Positions 10,365 through 18,343 of a stretch of DNA of 64,000 bases are shown piece by piece. Location: NCBI RefSeq assembly GCF_003352045.1, contig NZ_CP025815.1, positions 1,488,001 to 1,552,000 on the forward strand, written 5' to 3'. Positions within the stretch are counted from its first letter, which is position 1. Every line of letters starts with the position of its first letter. Below the pieces are notes generated by a model, which saw only the letters and a program-made list of their open reading frames with translations, searched no databases and was not told the DNA's origin. The position numbers were made by a program, and so were the translations under genes. This DNA comes from Sulfitobacter sp. JL08 (GTDB lineage: Bacteria > Pseudomonadota > Alphaproteobacteria > Rhodobacterales > Rhodobacteraceae).

Positions 10365-12167
10365 ATGGACCAGTTTACACTGAACCTGCTGTTTGTGGGC
10401 GCTTCCTTTGCGCTTTACATCGGCATCGCGATCTGGGCCCGCGCGGGCTCCACTTCGGAATTCTACGCCGCCGGTCGCGGCGTACATCCTGTTACCAACG
10501 GTATGGCAACAGCGGCTGACTGGATGTCCGCGGCTTCGTTCATCTCGATGGCGGGTCTGATTGCCTTTACCGGCTATGACAACTCGACCTTCCTGATGGG
10601 CTGGACCGGCGGATATGTTCTGCTGGCGCTTTTGCTGGCCCCTTATCTGCGCAAGTTCGGCAAATTCACCGTTTCCGAATTCATTGGTGACCGTTTCTAT
10701 TCCCCAACTGCACGCCTCGTCGCTGTGATCTGTCTGATTGTGGCTTCGACCACATATGTGATCGGCCAGATGACAGGGGTGGGCGTGGCTTTTGGCCGGT
10801 TCCTTGAAATCTCGAACACGTCCGGTCTGTTGATCGGCGCGGCGGTTGTTTTTGCTTATGCGGTGTTTGGCGGCATGAAGGGTGTGACCTATACGCAGGT
10901 TGCCCAATATGTCGTTCTGATCATGGCTTACACCATTCCGGCCGTGTTCATTTCGCTGCAACTGACAGGCACGCCAATTCCGGCCTTCGGTCTGTTCAGC
11001 GAAGTGTCGTCTTCGACCGGTGGCGAAAGCAGCGTGTATCTGCTGCAAAAACTGGACCAGATTGTGACCGATCTGGGCTTTGCCAGCTATACCGAGGCGC
11101 ACAAGGACAACCTGAACATGGTTCTGTTCACTTTGTCGCTGATGATCGGGACAGCGGGTCTGCCGCACGTGATCATGCGCTTTTTCACCGTTCCCAAAGT
11201 GTCCGACGCCCGTTGGTCTGCTGGTTGGGCGCTGGTGTTTATCGCGCTCTTGTATCTGACCGCCCCTGCGGTGGGTGCGATGGCTCGCCTGAACATCACT
11301 AATCTGATGTGGCCCGAAGGGACAAGCGGTGCGGCAGTTTCTGTTGAAACCATTGAAACAGCGCCAGAATACAACTGGATGTTGACGTGGCAGAAAACCG
11401 GCCTGCTGGACTGGGAAGACAAGAACGGCGACGGCAAGATCCAGTACTACAACGACAAGTCCGACGCGATGGCAGAAAAGGCTGCGGCAAACGGCTGGCA
11501 GGGTAACGAGTTGACCAACTTCAACCGTGACATCCTTGTTCTGGCCAATCCCGAGATTGCCAACCTTCCCGGTTGGGTGATCGGTCTGGTCGCGGCGGGT
11601 GGCCTTGCGGCGGCTCTGTCCACGGCGGCGGGTCTGTTGCTGGCGATTTCGTCTGCTGTGTCCCATGACCTTGTCAAAGGTGCGATCAATCCCGGCATCT
11701 CGGAAAAGGGCGAACTGTTGTCTGCCCGGATCGCGATGGCGGTGGCGATTGCTGTTGCGACATGGCTGGGCCTCAATCCTCCGGGATTTGCGGCGCAAAC
11801 CGTGGCTCTGGCCTTTGGTCTGGCGGCGGCGTCGATCTTCCCGGCCTTGATGATGGGTATCTTTTCCAAGCGCGTGAACAACGTTGGCGCTGTGGCAGGG
11901 ATGCTGGCGGGTCTGATCTTTACGCTGATCTACATCTTCCTGCACAAGGGTTGGTTCTTTGTCGCCGGCACCAACAGCTTCCCCGACACGGTTGACGGAT
12001 CGCTGTTTGGCATCCAGTCCACTGCGATTGGTGCGGTAGGTGCCGTGATCAACTTTGCGGTTGCCTATGTGGTCTCGATGTCCACAAAAGACACCCCGCA
12101 AGAGATCAAGGATCTGGTCGAAAGCGTCCGTGTGCCTGCCGGTGCCGGTGCCGCTGTCGATCACTAA
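10365..12167 (+). CDS. Sodium:solute symporter, VC_2705 (ActP-like) subfamily
   Basis: 600 residues with about 13 hydrophobic segments. Couples uptake of a monocarboxylate, most likely acetate given the acs gene upstream, to sodium. The N-terminal segment SEFYAAGRGVHPVTNGMA and the following ADWMSAASFISMAGL are the SSS sodium-binding region. It is longer than classical ActP because of a soluble loop at about residues 320-400 that contains an EF-hand-like sequence DKNGDGKIQYYN (residues 352-363, position 12 Asn instead of Glu). Substrate is inferred from context and family resemblance only. Confidence 0.88.
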   Translation: MDQFTLNLLFVGASFALYIGIAIWARAGSTSEFYAAGRGVHPVTNGMATAADWMSAASFISMAGLIAFTGYDNSTFLMGWTGGYVLLALLLAPYLRKFGKFTVSEFIGDRFYSPTARLVAVICLIVASTTYVIGQMTGVGVAFGRFLEISNTSGLLIGAAVVFAYAVFGGMKGVTYTQVAQYVVLIMAYTIPAVFISLQLTGTPIPAFGLFSEVSSSTGGESSVYLLQKLDQIVTDLGFASYTEAHKDNLNMVLFTLSLMIGTAGLPHVIMRFFTVPKVSDARWSAGWALVFIALLYLTAPAVGAMARLNITNLMWPEGTSGAAVSVETIETAPEYNWMLTWQKTGLLDWEDKNGDGKIQYYNDKSDAMAEKAAANGWQGNELTNFNRDILVLANPEIANLPGWVIGLVAAGGLAAALSTAAGLLLAISSAVSHDLVKGAINPGISEKGELLSARIAMAVAIAVATWLGLNPPGFAAQTVALAFGLAAASIFPALMMGIFSKRVNNVGAVAGMLAGLIFTLIYIFLHKGWFFVAGTNSFPDTVDGSLFGIQSTAIGAVGAVINFAVAYVVSMSTKDTPQEIKDLVESVRVPAGAGAAVDH

Positions 12168-12176
12168 GCAAAACCA

Positions 12177-12239
12177 GCAGGCAGCCGGTTAAGGTTGCCT
12201 GCCTCAAGTCTGCCCTGTCCCGATCACATCGGGGCAGGG
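12177..12239 (+). terminator. Two stem-loops after the symporter gene
   Basis: First hairpin: GCAGGCA (12177-12183) with TGCCTGC (12196-12202). Second: a 12-bp stem, 12213-12224 with 12228-12239, one G-U pair, three-base loop CAC, and a T5 run slightly displaced at 12247-12251. Together they probably end or attenuate the acs-symporter transcript before the DUF294 gene. Confidence 0.6.
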
Positions 12240-12264
12240 ACACTCATTTTTCGGGAACTGCCCC

Positions 12265-14091
12265 ATGCACGACGACGCGCTTGCCTTTTTATCCAACCTG
12301 CATCCCTACAGCGCGTTTCCGGCAGCTGTACTGGACAAAGTGGCAAAACAGGTAGAATGGCGCGATGTCGGCAAGAACGAAGCTGTCTATGCCTTGGGCG
12401 ATCAGCTTGCCTGTCTTTACATTATTGCCAGCGGTAAAATCGCCGCCACCGACGCCAACGGCGTTCAGGTGTCGATGCTGGAACGGGGTAATTCTTTTGG
12501 CGAACGCGGTTTGCTGCGCGACGGTCTGGCGGCCACGTCGGCAAAAGCGGTCGAGGATGCCCGGCTGTTGTGTCTGCCCGCCGCGCTGTTTGACAGCCTG
12601 CGCGCCGAACAGGAACCGTTCCGACAGTTTTTTGATCGGAACCGCACCGGTGCCCGCGCATCCGCTGACCGCAAGTTTGATCTGACCAATGTGCGCGTTG
12701 AAACACTGATGATCCCCGATCCGGTGACGTGCACACCCGATACAACGCTGATTGAAGCCGCCCAGGCCATACGCGATCACCGCATTTCCTGCCTGTGCGT
12801 CACCGAAGGTGACACGCTTGTAGGTATCCTGACGGTGCGCGATCTGACCGGCAAGGCGCTGGCCGAGGCGCTGCCGCTTGACACGCCGGTGCGCAAGATC
12901 ATGACACCCGATCCGCGTGTGTTGTCGCCTTCGGCCATCGGGTCGGATGTGTTGCATATGATGATGGAACACCGGCTGGGTCACTTGCCGATTGTCTCGG
13001 CGGGCCGTTTGGTGGGTATTGTCACGCAAACCGATCTGACGCGGTTTCAGGCCTCAAGCACGGCCAGTCTGGTTGCGGATGCCGCGCGCGCCACGACGGT
13101 GGACGATCTGTCGGGTATCACCGCCCGCATTCCCAACCTGCTGGTGCAACTGGTTGCAGCGGGGCACCGCCATGATGTGGTGACGCGTATGATCACTGAC
13201 GTGGCCGATGTCGTCACACGCCGTCTGCTGGCTCTGGGCGAAGAAAAATTCGGCCCCGCACCGGCGCGCTATCTGTGGCTGGCCTGTGGATCACAGGGGC
13301 GGCAGGAACAGACGGGCGTGTCCGATCAGGACAATTGCCTGATCCTGGAAGACGGAATCGATAAGGAAACGCAAGCGTGGTTCGGCCCGTTCGCGCAATT
13401 TGTCAGCGACGGGTTGGACGCGTGCGGATATGTCTATTGTCCCGGTGACATGATGGCGACCAACCCGCGCTGGTGCCAGCCCGCAAAGGTCTGGCGCGAC
13501 TATTTCAAGGGCTGGATTGCCCAGCCCAGCAAAGAGGCGCAGATGCTTGCCAGCGTGATGTTCGATCTGCGCCCCATCGGCGGAGATTTTAGCCTGTTTG
13601 CCGATTTGCAGACCGACACACTGCGCGCCGCATCGTCCAATTCCATCTTTACCGCCCATATGGCCAGCAACGCACTGACCCATGCCACCCCGCTTGGATT
13701 GTTGCGCGGCTTTGCCACGATCCGGTCGGGCGAGCACCGCAATACGATTGATACCAAGCTGAACGGCGTCGTGCCGGTTGTTGATCTGGGGCGGATGTAT
13801 GCGCTTCAGGGACGGTTGGTGGTTGTGAACACGCGTGCCCGTGTCGAGGAGGCACTGGGCGCCGAGATTATCAGCCAGAGCGGCGGGCGCGATTTGCTGG
13901 ATGCCTATGATCTGGTGGCGCAGACCCGTCTGGAACATCAGGCCAGACTGATCAAGCAGGGCAAGGCTCCGGATAATTTCCTGCCGCCCGCATCGCTGTC
14001 TGATTTCGAACGCAGTCACCTGCGCGACGCTTTTGTCGTGATCAAGACAATGCAATCTGCATTAATGCAAGGGCGGGGCATTCTGGGGTAG
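12265..14091 (+). CDS. cNMP-binding / CBS / DUF294 nucleotidyltransferase-like protein
   Basis: 608 residues, cytoplasmic. Domain order: cyclic-nucleotide-binding fold (about 15-120, with GNSFGERGLL), a pair of CBS domains (about 150-270, beginning VETLMIPDPVT), then a DUF294 nucleotidyltransferase core with CGSQGRQEQTG and the DxD of SDQDNC (about 340-360), and a C-terminal DUF294 helical region. The catalytic-type GS-x-GR-x-E and DxD residues are kept, so it may be an active GlnD-like nucleotidyltransferase. CBS pairs often bind AMP or ATP, which fits a location downstream of AMP-forming acs and adk. The family is often linked to these symporters; its role, perhaps controlling uptake, is unproven. 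Confidence 0.85.
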   Translation: MHDDALAFLSNLHPYSAFPAAVLDKVAKQVEWRDVGKNEAVYALGDQLACLYIIASGKIAATDANGVQVSMLERGNSFGERGLLRDGLAATSAKAVEDARLLCLPAALFDSLRAEQEPFRQFFDRNRTGARASADRKFDLTNVRVETLMIPDPVTCTPDTTLIEAAQAIRDHRISCLCVTEGDTLVGILTVRDLTGKALAEALPLDTPVRKIMTPDPRVLSPSAIGSDVLHMMMEHRLGHLPIVSAGRLVGIVTQTDLTRFQASSTASLVADAARATTVDDLSGITARIPNLLVQLVAAGHRHDVVTRMITDVADVVTRRLLALGEEKFGPAPARYLWLACGSQGRQEQTGVSDQDNCLILEDGIDKETQAWFGPFAQFVSDGLDACGYVYCPGDMMATNPRWCQPAKVWRDYFKGWIAQPSKEAQMLASVMFDLRPIGGDFSLFADLQTDTLRAASSNSIFTAHMASNALTHATPLGLLRGFATIRSGEHRNTIDTKLNGVVPVVDLGRMYALQGRLVVVNTRARVEEALGAEIISQSGGRDLLDAYDLVAQTRLEHQARLIKQGKAPDNFLPPASLSDFERSHLRDAFVVIKTMQSALMQGRGILG

Positions 14092-14130
14092 GAACCCCCG
14101 CGCCACACCCGGGAGGAGGGGAACGGCACC

Positions 14131-14652
14131 ATGTTTTTTGAACTGATCGGCACATTCATGGCCGGTGCGACGGCGGCCCTGTTGGTTTGGGCCATCAATC
14201 GCGCGCTGAAAGGCCGCCTGCCATCCTGGCTGATGCCGGTCGCTGCCGGAGGTGCGATGATGATCGCCGCCATCACCAGCGAATACGGCTGGTATGCGCG
14301 CACAGCCGGCACCATGCCCGAGGGCATAATCGTGGCGCAAACCTTTGAAGAAAAAGTCTTCTATCGTCCTTGGACCTATATCAAACCCTATATCAACCGC
14401 TTTGTCGCTGTGGATCGGGCCACCATTCAGACCCACCCGCAACAGCCCGACCAACGTATTGTACAACTGGTATTGCATGGCCGTTGGGCGCGCATGGCCA
14501 TAGTGCCGATGCTTTATGACTGCGCCGCCGGCAAACAGGCCGACATCGTCGACGGCGTCGAATTCGGCGCAGACGGGGCCGTGCTGAACGCACAATGGAT
14601 CGATTTGCCCGCGGGCGATCCGATCCTGACGGCAGCCTGCAAGGAGGTGTGA
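14131..14652 (+). CDS. Small membrane protein of unknown function
   Basis: 173 residues, no family recognised with confidence. Two hydrophobic helices near the N-terminus (about 5-22 and 33-48), then a roughly 120-residue domain with one cysteine pair region (YDCAAG and the C-terminal AACKEV) that would be exported or cytoplasmic depending on topology. Start is backed by a GGGAGGAGGGG site. The stop is one base from the next start, so it is co-translated with the exonuclease gene. The conserved position in the symporter/DUF294 cluster suggests a shared task. Confidence 0.7.
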   Translation: MFFELIGTFMAGATAALLVWAINRALKGRLPSWLMPVAAGGAMMIAAITSEYGWYARTAGTMPEGIIVAQTFEEKVFYRPWTYIKPYINRFVAVDRATIQTHPQQPDQRIVQLVLHGRWARMAIVPMLYDCAAGKQADIVDGVEFGADGAVLNAQWIDLPAGDPILTAACKEV

Positions 14653-14653
14653 C

Positions 14654-16060
14654 ATGAAGGACTTGAGCCTGCGGATTCGAGTCTTTTTGTTCTTTTGTCT
14701 CAGTGCACTGGGCGGCGTAGCTGTTGTATTGGGCGCGTTGTGGCTGGGATACCGTCAACTGGGTGATACCGATGGCTTTTCATCCTTTGTCACCTCTGCG
14801 GTCGCCGCCGGGTTCGGCCTTGTGGCGCTTGCGGTGTTTATCTGGCTTTTGTTCGATGAAAACGTCGCCAAACCGATCGAGGCGCTGGCCGCCAGCCTTC
14901 GGGTCGGTGCACAGGCGGATATCGGCGCAGCGATTGATCGTTCTGCCGCGCGCTATCTGGGCGATCTGGCCCCTGCGGCAGCGGCGGTGCACCAGAAACT
15001 AAGTGAAAGCAGCCGCACCGCCGAAGAAACCGTGGCCGAACGCACCGCGCGGCTGGAACGTGAAAAACAGCAACTGCTGAAAATCCTGTCGGACATTCCG
15101 ACTGCCGTGATCGTGGCGCGCGCCGATCACCGGATCGTTCTTTATGACGGTCAGGCCGCCGCGCTTTTGGAAGCCGAAGCACCGCCAAGGCTCAATGCTT
15201 CGATCTTTGAATATCTGGATCAGGACGGGGTTGCGCAGGCCCTGCGCACGCTTGATGCGGAGAACCGGGCGCGCATGCCCGTTGTCCTGACCGGATTGTC
15301 GGGCCAGACCTATACCGGCCATATTCGCAAATTCGGCGCGCAGGACGGTTATACTTTGATGCTGGAACCGATGGATCCGGATGCCGAACGCCCGCTGTGT
15401 TATGATTTCGATCTGCTGGACCGCGCCGTATCCAACGATCTCAAACAAACCAGACTGCGCGATCTGACCTTTGTGGTCTTTGACAGTGAAACCACCGGCC
15501 TGCGACCCGACACAGACCGCGTTGTGCAACTGGGTGCGCTGCGCATCGTCAATTGCAAGCCGATCCCGGGCGAGGTGTTTGACACTCTGGTAAACCCGTC
15601 CATGCCGATCCCGCCCGCCTCGACCAAGGTGCATCATATCAGTGATGACATGGTCGCCGATGCGCCCGATTTTGCGCGGGTTTGCGCGGATTTTCACGTG
15701 TTTGCACGGGATGCGGTGATGGTGGCGCACAACGCGCCCTTTGACATGGCGTTTCTGCATCAGACCGGACGTGCAAACGGTTTAGCGTTTGATCATCCGG
15801 TGCTCGACACGGTGCTGTTGTCGGCTGTCGTCTTTGGCGGTTCGGCCACCCATACGCTGGATGCGCTGTGTGAGCGGCTGAATGTCACGATCCAAGACGA
15901 TAAACGCCACACCGCCATGGGTGACGCCGAGGCGACGGCCGCCGTTCTGGTGCGCATGATTACCATTCTCGAAGCGCGCGGGATCGAAACGTTCGGCCAG
16001 ATTCTGACCGAGATGCGCAAACACTCGCGTCTTCTGGAAGACCAGAACAAAGACAGCTGA
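14654..16060 (+). CDS. Membrane-anchored DnaQ-type 3'-5' exonuclease with sensor-like N-terminus
   Basis: 468 residues. Two transmembrane helices (about 8-32 and 45-68), a HAMP-like/coiled stretch (about 75-135), a PAS-like segment (about 138-245: ILSDIPTAVIVARADHRIVL and following), then a DEDDh exonuclease (about 270-445). Exo I is FDSETTG, Exo II HNAPFDMAFL, Exo III HTAMGDAEAT, so all four acidic residues and the His are present. The C-terminal nuclease resembles the epsilon proofreading subunit of DNA polymerase III, but the membrane and sensor portions look like a signalling protein. Substrate (DNA, RNA or small nucleotide) is unknown. It follows the small membrane protein by one base. 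Confidence 0.85.
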   Translation: MKDLSLRIRVFLFFCLSALGGVAVVLGALWLGYRQLGDTDGFSSFVTSAVAAGFGLVALAVFIWLLFDENVAKPIEALAASLRVGAQADIGAAIDRSAARYLGDLAPAAAAVHQKLSESSRTAEETVAERTARLEREKQQLLKILSDIPTAVIVARADHRIVLYDGQAAALLEAEAPPRLNASIFEYLDQDGVAQALRTLDAENRARMPVVLTGLSGQTYTGHIRKFGAQDGYTLMLEPMDPDAERPLCYDFDLLDRAVSNDLKQTRLRDLTFVVFDSETTGLRPDTDRVVQLGALRIVNCKPIPGEVFDTLVNPSMPIPPASTKVHHISDDMVADAPDFARVCADFHVFARDAVMVAHNAPFDMAFLHQTGRANGLAFDHPVLDTVLLSAVVFGGSATHTLDALCERLNVTIQDDKRHTAMGDAEATAAVLVRMITILEARGIETFGQILTEMRKHSRLLEDQNKDS

Positions 16061-16110
16061 TACCGGTTTTGCAAGGCGCGCCAGCCCGCTGCATTCTCCC
16101 ATTGGTCCGG

Positions 16111-16138
16111 AATCAAACAAAAAATCCATTGTTTGATT
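16111..16138. promoter_or_regulatory. AT-rich dyad upstream of the betaine-type ABC operon
   Basis: AATCAAACAA (16111-16120) and TTGTTTGATT (16129-16138), perfect 10-bp arms with an 8-bp spacer. Located about 115 bp before the binding-protein start. Size and symmetry suit an operator for a dimeric repressor or activator; it is too AT-rich to be a convincing terminator and has no T run. The core ACAA-N8-TTGT recurs upstream of potD (38620-38641). Confidence 0.5.
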
Positions 16139-16253
16139 GACTCAAGCGCCCCTCGCGCGGCAGGCTTTAGCAAGGGTGTGCGAAATTCACAGACAAAAGC
16201 CGGAAAAAATCCGTGCGCGCACGCCCGTTATATATTTCTCAGGGGGTCTGACC

Positions 16254-17219
16254 ATGAATAACAATTTGAAACCAGTATCGCTGATGCGCGCCGCAGTTGT
16301 GGCGTCTGCACTGGCCCTGTCGCTGCCCGCGCAGGCGCAGGAATCCAGCGATCCGATCAAGCTGACATTGCACGACTGGACCGGCCAGTTGATCACAACC
16401 CAGTTGATGGGATCGGTGCTGAAAGAGGCCGGATATAACGTAGAATACGTGCAGGCCGATTATCTGGCGCAGTTTGCGGGCCTTGAATCAGGTGATCTGC
16501 ACATCGCAATGGAAATCTGGGAGACCACAGGCCGTGAAGCGATGGACGCGGCCACCGCCACCGGCAATGTGGTGAACCTTGGGCCAACCGGAATGCAGGC
16601 CAAGGAAGAATGGTGGTATCCCGCCTATATGGCCGAACGCTGCCCCGGCCTGCCCAATTGGGAGGCGTTGAAAGACCCGGCCTGCGCCGAAGCCTTTTCC
16701 ACCGCCGAAACCGCGCCCAAGGGCCGGTATCTGGGCGGCCCCGTGACATGGGGCGGGTTTGACGATGAACGCGTCGAAGCGCTTGATCTGCCGTTCGAGG
16801 TGATCCATGCGGGCACCGATGCGGCCCTGTTTGCCGAGCTGGAAAGCGCGGTTCAGCGCGAAGCCCCGGTTCTGCTGTGGGTCTATGCCCCGCACTGGGC
16901 CCCGGCCAAATACGAAGGCGAATGGGTTGAATTCCCGGTCTATTCGGCCGAATGCTACAACGATCCGTCAGTCGGCCTGAACCCGGATATGGCCTATGAT
17001 TGCGGCAAACCCTTTGGCGATATCTGGAAAGTGGCATGGTCGGGACTGGCCGACAAATGGGCCGGCGCCAAGATGGCCGTTGAAAAGTTCAACATCAACA
17101 ATGATGAAATGGGTGCGATGATCACGGCTGTCGATCTGGACGGCGGCACTGTCGAAGGTGTCGTGGCCGACTGGATGGCAGCCAATGAAAGCCGCTGGAA
17201 AGACTGGATCGCAAACTGA
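16254..17219 (+). CDS. ABC substrate-binding protein for betaine/choline/TMAO-type compounds (OpuAC family)
   Basis: 321 residues from the ATG at 16254 (AGGGGG site just upstream; an earlier in-frame start at 16137 would bury the signal peptide). Periplasmic: N-terminal signal peptide ending ALSLPAQA-QE. The mature part starts IKLTLHDWTGQ and has the OpuAC layout with many tryptophans (EEWWYPAYM, LLWVYAPHW) that could form the aromatic cage for a quaternary ammonium or N-oxide headgroup. Heads a three-gene ABC operon. ChoX-, ProX- and TmoX-like proteins share this fold; I cannot choose among choline, betaine, carnitine and TMAO without alignment. Confidence 0.88.
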   Translation: MNNNLKPVSLMRAAVVASALALSLPAQAQESSDPIKLTLHDWTGQLITTQLMGSVLKEAGYNVEYVQADYLAQFAGLESGDLHIAMEIWETTGREAMDAATATGNVVNLGPTGMQAKEEWWYPAYMAERCPGLPNWEALKDPACAEAFSTAETAPKGRYLGGPVTWGGFDDERVEALDLPFEVIHAGTDAALFAELESAVQREAPVLLWVYAPHWAPAKYEGEWVEFPVYSAECYNDPSVGLNPDMAYDCGKPFGDIWKVAWSGLADKWAGAKMAVEKFNINNDEMGAMITAVDLDGGTVEGVVADWMAANESRWKDWIAN

Positions 17220-17248
17220 TCTGAGTTGACCTGATCTGATGCAAACCA

Positions 17249-17273
17249 TGCCGCCCGTTTTGTACGGGCGGCA
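17249..17273 (+). terminator. Stem-loop between binding-protein and ATPase genes
   Basis: TGCCGCCCGT / ACGGGCGGCA, 10-bp perfect stem with a 5-base TTTGT loop, 29 bp after the binding-protein stop. Likely protects or partially terminates the upstream message so that binding protein is made in excess. No downstream T run. Confidence 0.65.
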
Positions 17274-17296
17274 ACCTGCCTGCGCCGGAGACCGCA

Positions 17297-18343
17297 TTGA
17301 CCAATACCACCAGGGCCGACCAGAACCGGCCTGACGCCCCCATGCTAGAATGTCGCAATGTCTGGAAACTGTTTGGCGCGCGGGCGGCCGACATTCTTGC
17401 CGATTTCGGACCTGACGCAAGCCTTGAACAATTGCAGGGCGCGGGCCTTGTTCCGGCGGTGCGTGCCGTTGATCTGGCCGTGCACACGGGCGAAATTTTT
17501 GTGATCATGGGTCTGTCGGGATCGGGCAAATCCACTCTTGTGCGCTGCCTTTCGCGCCTGATCGAACCCACGGCGGGCGAAATCCTGTTTCACGGGCAAA
17601 ACCTGCTCAGCGCCTCTCAGGAAGAGATGACGCAGTTGCGGCGGCACAAGATGGGCATGGTGTTTCAGCATTTTGCCCTGCTGCCGCATTTGTCCGTTCT
17701 GGACAACGTGGCCTTTCCCTTGGAAATTCAGGGCATTTCACGCGCCGAACGCGAAGACCGCGCGCGCCGTATGATCGCGCTTGTCGGGTTGGAAGGGCGC
17801 GAGGCGGCCTATCCCCGCCAGTTGTCCGGCGGACAGCAACAGCGCGTCGGCATTGCCCGCAGTCTGGCCGCTGATCCCGAGTTATGGTTTCTGGACGAGC
17901 CGTTTTCTGCGCTGGATCCGTTGATCCGGCGTGAAATGCAGGATGAATTCCTGCGCCTTCAGGGCACGCTGAAAAAGACCATCGTGTTCATCACCCACGA
18001 TTTTGACGAAGCAATCCGCCTTGCCGACCGTATTGCCATCATGAAGGACGGCATCGTGGTGCAGGCGGACACGCCCGAACAGATCGTTCTGAACCCTGCC
18101 ACAGATTACGTGCGCGAGTTTTCACAGGCGGTGCCGCGCGCAAAGGTAGTGCGCGTGACATCCGTGATGGAACCGGCCGGAGCAGAGACACCGGATGCAT
18201 CGGTTTCCGCCCGCGCCACAATATCCGAGGCGGCACCGCTTTTCCTGTCCGGCGCCAGCCTTTTGCGCGTCACAGATGCGAACGGCAAAACGCTGGGCCA
18301 GTTGCGCCGTGATGCGGTGATTGATCTGATGTTGGCGGGATGA
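17297..18343 (+). CDS. Betaine-type ABC transporter ATP-binding protein (ProV/TmoV-like)
   Basis: 348 residues from a TTG start at 17297 with a GGAG site; an ATG at codon 16 (MLECRNVWKLF) is an alternative. Cytoplasmic ATPase of the importer. Walker A GLSGSGKST (about 74-82), Q-loop VFQHFALLPH, signature LSGGQQQRVG, Walker B LWFLDEPFSALDP, switch His in FITHDFDEA. The C-terminal tail (about 270-348) is a short remnant resembling half of the regulatory CBS region of ProV. The preceding ILADFGPDASLEQLQ insertion is typical of the choline/TMAO/betaine subgroup. Its stop overlaps the permease start by ATGA. Confidence 0.92.
   Translation: MTNTTRADQNRPDAPMLECRNVWKLFGARAADILADFGPDASLEQLQGAGLVPAVRAVDLAVHTGEIFVIMGLSGSGKSTLVRCLSRLIEPTAGEILFHGQNLLSASQEEMTQLRRHKMGMVFQHFALLPHLSVLDNVAFPLEIQGISRAEREDRARRMIALVGLEGREAAYPRQLSGGQQQRVGIARSLAADPELWFLDEPFSALDPLIRREMQDEFLRLQGTLKKTIVFITHDFDEAIRLADRIAIMKDGIVVQADTPEQIVLNPATDYVREFSQAVPRAKVVRVTSVMEPAGAETPDASVSARATISEAAPLFLSGASLLRVTDANGKTLGQLRRDAVIDLMLAG

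Noticed and set aside
10167-12164. Very long open frame on the minus strand across the symporter gene
   Set aside because: Arg/Gln/His-rich composition with no domain features; the plus strand encodes a complete symporter. It is a by-product of GC-rich codon use.
16111-16138. Rho-independent terminator for the exonuclease gene
   Set aside because: The arms are AT-rich and no U tract follows, so an operator is the better reading.
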